Of a stretch of DNA of 64,000 bases, positions 59,277-64,000 are shown one piece after another. Origin of the DNA: JBKBII01 sp046299415 (GTDB lineage Bacteria; Pseudomonadota; Gammaproteobacteria; Ectothiorhodospirales; Ectothiorhodospiraceae). The notes under the pieces were generated by a model. That model saw only the letters and a program-made list of their open reading frames with translations. It ran no database searches and was not told the DNA's origin. The stretch covers positions 1 to 64,000 of the forward strand of contig JBKBII010000008.1 of the NCBI GenBank assembly GCA_046299415.1, read 5' to 3'. The translations under genes were made by a program, and so were the position numbers. Every line of letters starts with the position of its first letter. Position 1 is the stretch's first letter.

Positions 59277-60743
59277 TCAGCCCGCCACACTCGACGAGAT
59301 GGCCAAGTGCGTCACGCCAAGCAAAAGACCCGGGAAAATCCCGAGCAAGACGATCGCGACGCCGTTCGCAGACAGCAGCGCTCCAAGCGTCGCCGGCGGC
59401 TCGATTCGAGTGTCATTGCCCTTTTCAGGTGCGTCGAAAAACATCACTTTGACAACGCGTAGATAGTAAAACGCGCCAATGATCGAAAAGATCACCGCGT
59501 ACACGGCCAACCAGACGAGTTCAACGCTGACCGCTGCCTGAAGCACAGCAAGCTTCGCGTAAAACCCAACCGTTGGCGGCACACCGGCCATCGAGAACAA
59601 GAACAGCAACATGACCAGTGCAAACCAGGGATTTCGCTGTGCCAGACCCTTGAAATCAGCGATTTGATCGGCTTCAAAGCCTTTGCGAGACAGCAAAATG
59701 ACCATGCCAAAGCCCCCTGCTGCCGTGAGTGCGTAGACGATCACGTAGAACATCGCGGCCGCATAGCCCAACTCAGACCCCGTCAAGATACCGAGCAAGA
59801 AAAACCCGATATGGGCGATCGTCGAGTACGCGAACATTCGCTTGATCGACGTCTGAGCGATGGCGATCAGATTCCCGATCGCAAGCGACAACACGGCCAA
59901 CACAATCAGCATGCCCTGCCAGTCAGTGTGAAGCGGCTCGAGACCCTCAACCAACAAGCGCATCAGGAAGCCAAAGGCAGCAATCTTCGGTGCTGTCGCG
60001 ATGAACAGCGTCACCGCGGTCGGCGCACCATCGTAGACGTCGGGCACCCACATATGAAAAGGCACCGCCCCCAACTTGAATGCAATCGCCACCACGACGA
60101 ACACCAGACCAAAGACCAGCGGCACATTCATCGAATCGTCAGCCGCGACAAGCGCTGCGCGGATCTCGGCAAGATCGAGCGAGCCCGTCATCCCGTACAA
60201 GAACGACATTCCGTAAAGCAGGAGTCCTGAAGCGAGCGCCCCGAGGACGAAATACTTCATAGCGGCTTCGGATGCTCGCTCGGAGACCCGCCAAAACGCC
60301 ACCAACGCATACGAGGCAAGCGAGAGAAGTTCCAGACCGAGGTACAACGTCAGCAGATTGTTGGCCGAGACCATGATCATCATGCCGAGCGTCGCGAACA
60401 GGCCCAACATCCAGAATTCACCCTTGTGGATATCTCGCGCCATCAGGTACGGCCGGGCGTAAACAAACACCACAAAGGCCACTGCGTAGATTGCGAGTTT
60501 GAGCAGCGTCGAAAGCCCATCGACGACATACATGTTGGAAAAAGTCGTCGCCCGATCGTCAAAACCGGCGCCCCCGAGCCAAGTCAGCAGAAACGCACCC
60601 ACGAGCGTCGCCTGCACAAGACCATAGGTCCAGTCGCGCTGATCATCACGCAGGAACGCATCGATCACCAAGATCGTACAGGCAGCGACCAGCACGAAGA
60701 TTTCGGGCGCAGCAAGCCAAAAGTTAGGCATTTCAAACGTCAT
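59277..60743 (-). CDS. nuoN: NADH-quinone oxidoreductase subunit N
   Basis: 488 residues, about 14 membrane helices, antiporter-like proton channel subunit of complex I. The core lysines lie in A-F-K-L-G-A-V-P-F-H-M-W and in I-A-Q-T-S-I-K-R-M-F-A-Y-S-T-I-A-H; the Glu of the discontinuous helix is in Y-L-G-L-E-L-L-S-L. Start 60743 (M-T-F-E-M) preferred over 60767. Follows nuoM after 80 nt. Confidence 0.96.
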   Translation of the reverse strand: MTFEMPNFWLAAPEIFVLVAACTILVIDAFLRDDQRDWTYGLVQATLVGAFLLTWLGGAGFDDRATTFSNMYVVDGLSTLLKLAIYAVAFVVFVYARPYLMARDIHKGEFWMLGLFATLGMMIMVSANNLLTLYLGLELLSLASYALVAFWRVSERASEAAMKYFVLGALASGLLLYGMSFLYGMTGSLDLAEIRAALVAADDSMNVPLVFGLVFVVVAIAFKLGAVPFHMWVPDVYDGAPTAVTLFIATAPKIAAFGFLMRLLVEGLEPLHTDWQGMLIVLAVLSLAIGNLIAIAQTSIKRMFAYSTIAHIGFFLLGILTGSELGYAAAMFYVIVYALTAAGGFGMVILLSRKGFEADQIADFKGLAQRNPWFALVMLLFLFSMAGVPPTVGFYAKLAVLQAAVSVELVWLAVYAVIFSIIGAFYYLRVVKVMFFDAPEKGNDTRIEPPATLGALLSANGVAIVLLGIFPGLLLGVTHLAISSSVAG

Positions 60744-60822
60744 CACAGTCCCCGGATAGGCGGGCACACGCCGCGTACGGCGGGCAGAACTTGAAACCTA
60801 GAAGTCGGCAGACGTCGCGTCA

Positions 60823-62340
60823 TCAAGGCAGCTTCGAAACCGCTATATGCTCGACCAGAGCGACGATCGTCGCGTCCATGACCTCGATCAAGGGTTGCGG
60901 CCACACCCCGAGCAACAAGGTCACAAACGCCAGCACCGCCATCACAAAAAACTCACGGCGATCGAGATCTTTCAGTCCGCGTACCTGTTCATTGGCAATC
61001 GACCCGAAAATCACCCGCTTCACCAGCCAGAGCGTGTAACCCGCTGCGAGAATCAGCGTGGTCGCTGCGACGAACGCAATCCAAAAATTGGCTTGAAAGG
61101 CGGCCAGCACCACCATGAATTCACCGACGAAACCCGACGTCCCCGGCAACCCGGTATTGGCCATGGCGAACAGCACGAAAAACGCAGCGAACCACGGCAT
61201 GGTGTTCACCACACCGCCATAGTCACCGATGTTGCGCGAATGTAAGCGGTCGTAAAGCACGCCAACCGCGAGGAACATCGCCGCCGAAATGAAGCCATGG
61301 GAAATCATCTGGATCATGCCGCCGGTTATCCCTAGCGTCGCGCCGTCAAAACTTCCGGTATTGCGGTAGATCGTGAATGCCAAGAAGAAGCCCAGCGTCA
61401 CAAACCCCATATGAGCGATCGACGAATACGCAATCAGCTTCTTCATATCGGTTTGAATCAAGGCGACCAAGCCGATATAGACCACCGCGATCAGGCTCAG
61501 CACGATCACCAAAGTATCGAGCACCGCAGCGGCGTCTGGCGTGATCGGCAAAGAAAACCGCAAGAAGCCGTAGCCACCGATCTTCAGCATGATCGCTGCC
61601 AGAATCACCGAGCCACCGGTCGGCGCCTCGACATGCGCATCTGGCAGCCAGGTATGCACCGGGAACATCGGAATCTTGACGGCGAATGCTGCGAAAAACG
61701 CCAGAAAGATCAGGATCTGAGCCGTCATCCCCAGCGGCAGTGCATGGAAATCCTGGATCAGGAAGCTGCCCGACTGGCTGTACATCCAGATCAGAGCGAT
61801 CAGCATGAACACCGAGCCGAGGAAGGTGTAGAGGAAAAACTTCAGCGTCGCATAGACGCGGTTCGGCCCACCCCAGATTCCGATGACCAAGAACATCGGA
61901 ATCAGCATGGCCTCAAAGAACACGTAGAACAGCACCGCGTCCATGGCGCTGAACATGCCAATCATCAATCCTTCCATGACCAGAAACGCCGCGAGATAGT
62001 AGGCAATCCGGTCCTTGACCGACCCGAACGCTGCGATCACCACCAGCACCGTTGTGAACGTCGTCAACAGAATCAACGGCATTGACAAGCCGTCCACCCC
62101 GAGGTGGTAGTTGACGTTGAACGCCGGAATCCACTGCGCCATTTCCTGAAACTGCATCTCGGCCGTCGTTCGATCGAACCCGAACCACAGAGGCAGACTC
62201 ACGACGAAAGCCGCGAGCGCCACCGCGAGGCCGATTTTCTTCGCGACCTCGGGTGCTTCACGACCAGCGAGCAAGACCAACAGTCCGCCGAGGATCGGCA
62301 GCCAGGTAACAAGACTCAGGATGGGCCAATTCAAGAACAT
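60823..62340 (-). CDS. nuoM: NADH-quinone oxidoreductase subunit M
   Basis: 505 residues, proton-channel subunit. Y-V-F-F-E-A-M-L-I-P-M-F holds the essential Glu, A-F-A-V-K-I-P-M-F-P-V-H-T-W-L-P-D-A-H the channel Lys, and I-Q-T-D-M-K-K-L-I-A-Y-S-S-I-A-H-M-G the second Lys. ATG at 62340 has AAGGA 6 nt upstream. Confidence 0.97.
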   Translation of the reverse strand: MFLNWPILSLVTWLPILGGLLVLLAGREAPEVAKKIGLAVALAAFVVSLPLWFGFDRTTAEMQFQEMAQWIPAFNVNYHLGVDGLSMPLILLTTFTTVLVVIAAFGSVKDRIAYYLAAFLVMEGLMIGMFSAMDAVLFYVFFEAMLIPMFLVIGIWGGPNRVYATLKFFLYTFLGSVFMLIALIWMYSQSGSFLIQDFHALPLGMTAQILIFLAFFAAFAVKIPMFPVHTWLPDAHVEAPTGGSVILAAIMLKIGGYGFLRFSLPITPDAAAVLDTLVIVLSLIAVVYIGLVALIQTDMKKLIAYSSIAHMGFVTLGFFLAFTIYRNTGSFDGATLGITGGMIQMISHGFISAAMFLAVGVLYDRLHSRNIGDYGGVVNTMPWFAAFFVLFAMANTGLPGTSGFVGEFMVVLAAFQANFWIAFVAATTLILAAGYTLWLVKRVIFGSIANEQVRGLKDLDRREFFVMAVLAFVTLLLGVWPQPLIEVMDATIVALVEHIAVSKLP

Positions 62341-62437
62341 AGTCATTCCTTGACGGGACGCGCCGTTACGCGCCCGTGATCGGGCGACAAATCCGCAAGC
62401 GCCCAAAGCACTCGCTCGGGCCGCTCACGGCGGTCAA

Positions 62438-64000
62438 TCAAATGACGAAAGCGAACATCAGCACCAACAGGCCGATGATCATGCCGAATGCGTAGTGATA
62501 CAGGTAACCGCTCTGAACGCCCCGGATGTGGCGGGAAATCCACCCCACGACCCGCGCCGAGCCGTTGACAAAAAAGCCGTCAATGATTGCGCGGTCGCCG
62601 ATTCGCCAGAACCAATAACCCAAGCGCCGCGACCCACCGGCAAAGAACCAATCGTTGAAGCGATCGAAGCCGTACTTGTCTTCAAGTACTCGAATGCTCA
62701 AACGCATCTTGTGAGCGATCTTCGGCACCACATCGGGATTGACCCGGTACAGGTAATACGCCGTCCCGAGACCAGCCATCGCCAGCCAAAACGGTGCCGT
62801 CAACAAACCTTGGAACGTAAACCCGAGGACACCCGTGTAGCTTTCGCCCTTGATCGCGAGAACGTCTTGCTCCGGCAACACAAACACCGACGACTCGAAG
62901 AAATCGCCGAACAACATTGGCCCAATGAAATACCCCGCGACCACGGACGGAATCGCAAGCAACACTAGGGGAAGCGTGATCACCCATGAAGACTCTTTCG
63001 GCTTAACGTCATGGTGATCATGGTCGTGCCCTGCGTCGGCGTGCGTCGGGTCCGAACCCGCTGGAGAAGCATCGTGCGCCTCGACATGGTCGTCGTGGTG
63101 CTCAATGTACTTATGCGCATCGTGGTAACGCTCGGGCCCGTGAAAGACGAGAAAGAACATCCGGAACGTGTACAGCGCCGTCACAAAGACGCCGGCCAGC
63201 ACCAACCAGTAGGCAAAAGTCGCACCCGGCGTCTGTGAGTAACCAACAGCCACGATGATGGCGTCCTTGGAATAGAACCCGGCAAAAAACGGAAACCCGA
63301 TGAGTGCCAAAGAACCGATCAATGACGTCCAATATGTGATCGGCATGTGTTTCTTCAGACCGCCCATCGCGCGCATGTCCTGAAGATGGTGCATCGCCAC
63401 GATCACCGAACCCGCCGCGAGAAACAGCAACGCCTTGAAGAAGGCATGCGTCATCAGGTGGAACAACGCTGCCGCGTAGGCCGATGCGCCAAGAGCCACC
63501 GTCATGTAACCCAGCTGCGACAACGTCGAATACGCCACGACCCGTTTGATGTCGTTCTGGACCAGCCCGATCAATCCCATGAAGAACGCCGTGATCGCAC
63601 CGATCACCAGGATGAAACTCAATGCCGCGACCGAGTACTCATACATCGGCGAAAAACGCGCCACCATGAAGATACCGGCCGTGACCATGGTCGCGGCGTG
63701 GATCAGCGCGGAAATCGGCGTCGGACCCTCCATCGAATCAGGTAACCACACATGCAACGGCACCTGGGCCGACTTCCCCATCGCACCGATGAACAGGAAA
63801 ATCAGTGCCAGATCCAGTGCGTTGAACGTCCAGCCCGGCCAGAACGTGATGGTCTGGGTGCTGATCGCCTCGGCCTGTCCGAAAACCTCCGCATAGTTCA
63901 GGCTGCCCGCGTAGTAGACCAGTGCAGCGATCCCTATCAGGAAGCCGAAGTCCCCGACACGGTTGACGATGAACGCCTTCATGTTGGCGTAGATTGCCGT
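62438..64000 (-). CDS. nuoL: NADH-quinone oxidoreductase subunit L (5' end outside window)
   Basis: 520 codons of the C-terminal part are present; the frame is open to the window edge, so about 120-150 N-terminal residues are missing. G-K-S-A-Q-V-P-L-H-V-W-L-P-D-S-M-E-G-P-T-P is the antiporter-family core, followed by the long lateral helix region that clamps NuoM and NuoN. A 45-residue His/Asp-rich loop lies between two helices (coding DNA about 62995-63130). Confidence 0.97.
   Translation of the reverse strand, partial: TAIYANMKAFIVNRVGDFGFLIGIAALVYYAGSLNYAEVFGQAEAISTQTITFWPGWTFNALDLALIFLFIGAMGKSAQVPLHVWLPDSMEGPTPISALIHAATMVTAGIFMVARFSPMYEYSVAALSFILVIGAITAFFMGLIGLVQNDIKRVVAYSTLSQLGYMTVALGASAYAAALFHLMTHAFFKALLFLAAGSVIVAMHHLQDMRAMGGLKKHMPITYWTSLIGSLALIGFPFFAGFYSKDAIIVAVGYSQTPGATFAYWLVLAGVFVTALYTFRMFFLVFHGPERYHDAHKYIEHHDDHVEAHDASPAGSDPTHADAGHDHDHHDVKPKESSWVITLPLVLLAIPSVVAGYFIGPMLFGDFFESSVFVLPEQDVLAIKGESYTGVLGFTFQGLLTAPFWLAMAGLGTAYYLYRVNPDVVPKIAHKMRLSIRVLEDKYGFDRFNDWFFAGGSRRLGYWFWRIGDRAIIDGFFVNGSARVVGWISRHIRGVQSGYLYHYAFGMIIGLLVLMFAFVI

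Overview
The window is about 60% GC chromosomal sequence from a proteobacterium of the beta/gamma group. Evidence: a type IV pilus assembly operon (pilMNOPQ) divergent from a class A PBP; the metY-rimP-nusA-infB-rbfA-truB-rpsO order; tesA facing ybbA-ybbP; a RelA-type (not bifunctional) ppGpp synthetase; and a DUF2818 gene after nuoN together with a gltD-hemE pair, both of which are more beta-like. I cannot name the genus. No phage, insertion sequence, CRISPR array or defence island is visible; this is core genome.

Layout: 1-5.8 kb carries a truncated major-pilin-like gene, a nucleotide-sugar dehydrogenase and the minor prepilins pilW, pilV and fimT, all on the minus strand. 6.9-16.1 kb has aroK, a Big-1 surface lipoprotein and pilQ-P-O-N-M (minus). 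16.6-20.4 kb has the PBP1A gene and a conserved hypothetical (plus). 20.8-29.7 kb has recG, ridA, hemE, gltD, yqeY and rpsU (minus). 30.9-33.2 kb has aroB-dgt (plus). A strong candidate small RNA sits at 33.64-33.72 kb, followed by pgpA-htpX (minus). 36.1-42.2 kb has a 1166-residue hybrid histidine kinase and a REC-GGDEF-EAL regulator (plus). 42.6-50.1 kb has tesA (minus), then ybbA-ybbP and relA (plus). 50.4-58.6 kb is the rpsO...rimP-metY translation/transcription operon (minus), and 58.7-64 kb holds DUF2818, nuoN, nuoM and the 3' part of nuoL (minus).

Functionally the window joins pilus biogenesis (pilin, minor pilins, alignment complex, secretin), cell-wall synthesis, the shikimate pathway (aroK and aroB, split), glutamate and haem synthesis, stringent response, c-di-GMP signalling, protein quality control, translation initiation/ribosome maturation and the proton-pumping arm of complex I.

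Three global oddities stand out. Coding density is only about 75%, with many 0.4-1.4 kb gene-free spacers. Short tandem duplications recur in the spacers and at gene starts (15 bp at pilA, 69 bp at aroK, 19 bp at htpX, 8 bp after the EAL gene). Several conserved proteins (RecG, RelA, YbbA, YbbP, RbfA, the EAL protein) carry polar low-complexity inserts or tails. The most interesting single element is an unannotated ~85-nt RNA with its own promoter, a 5' hairpin, a CCUCC-rich single strand complementary to Shine-Dalgarno sequences, and a strong terminator.
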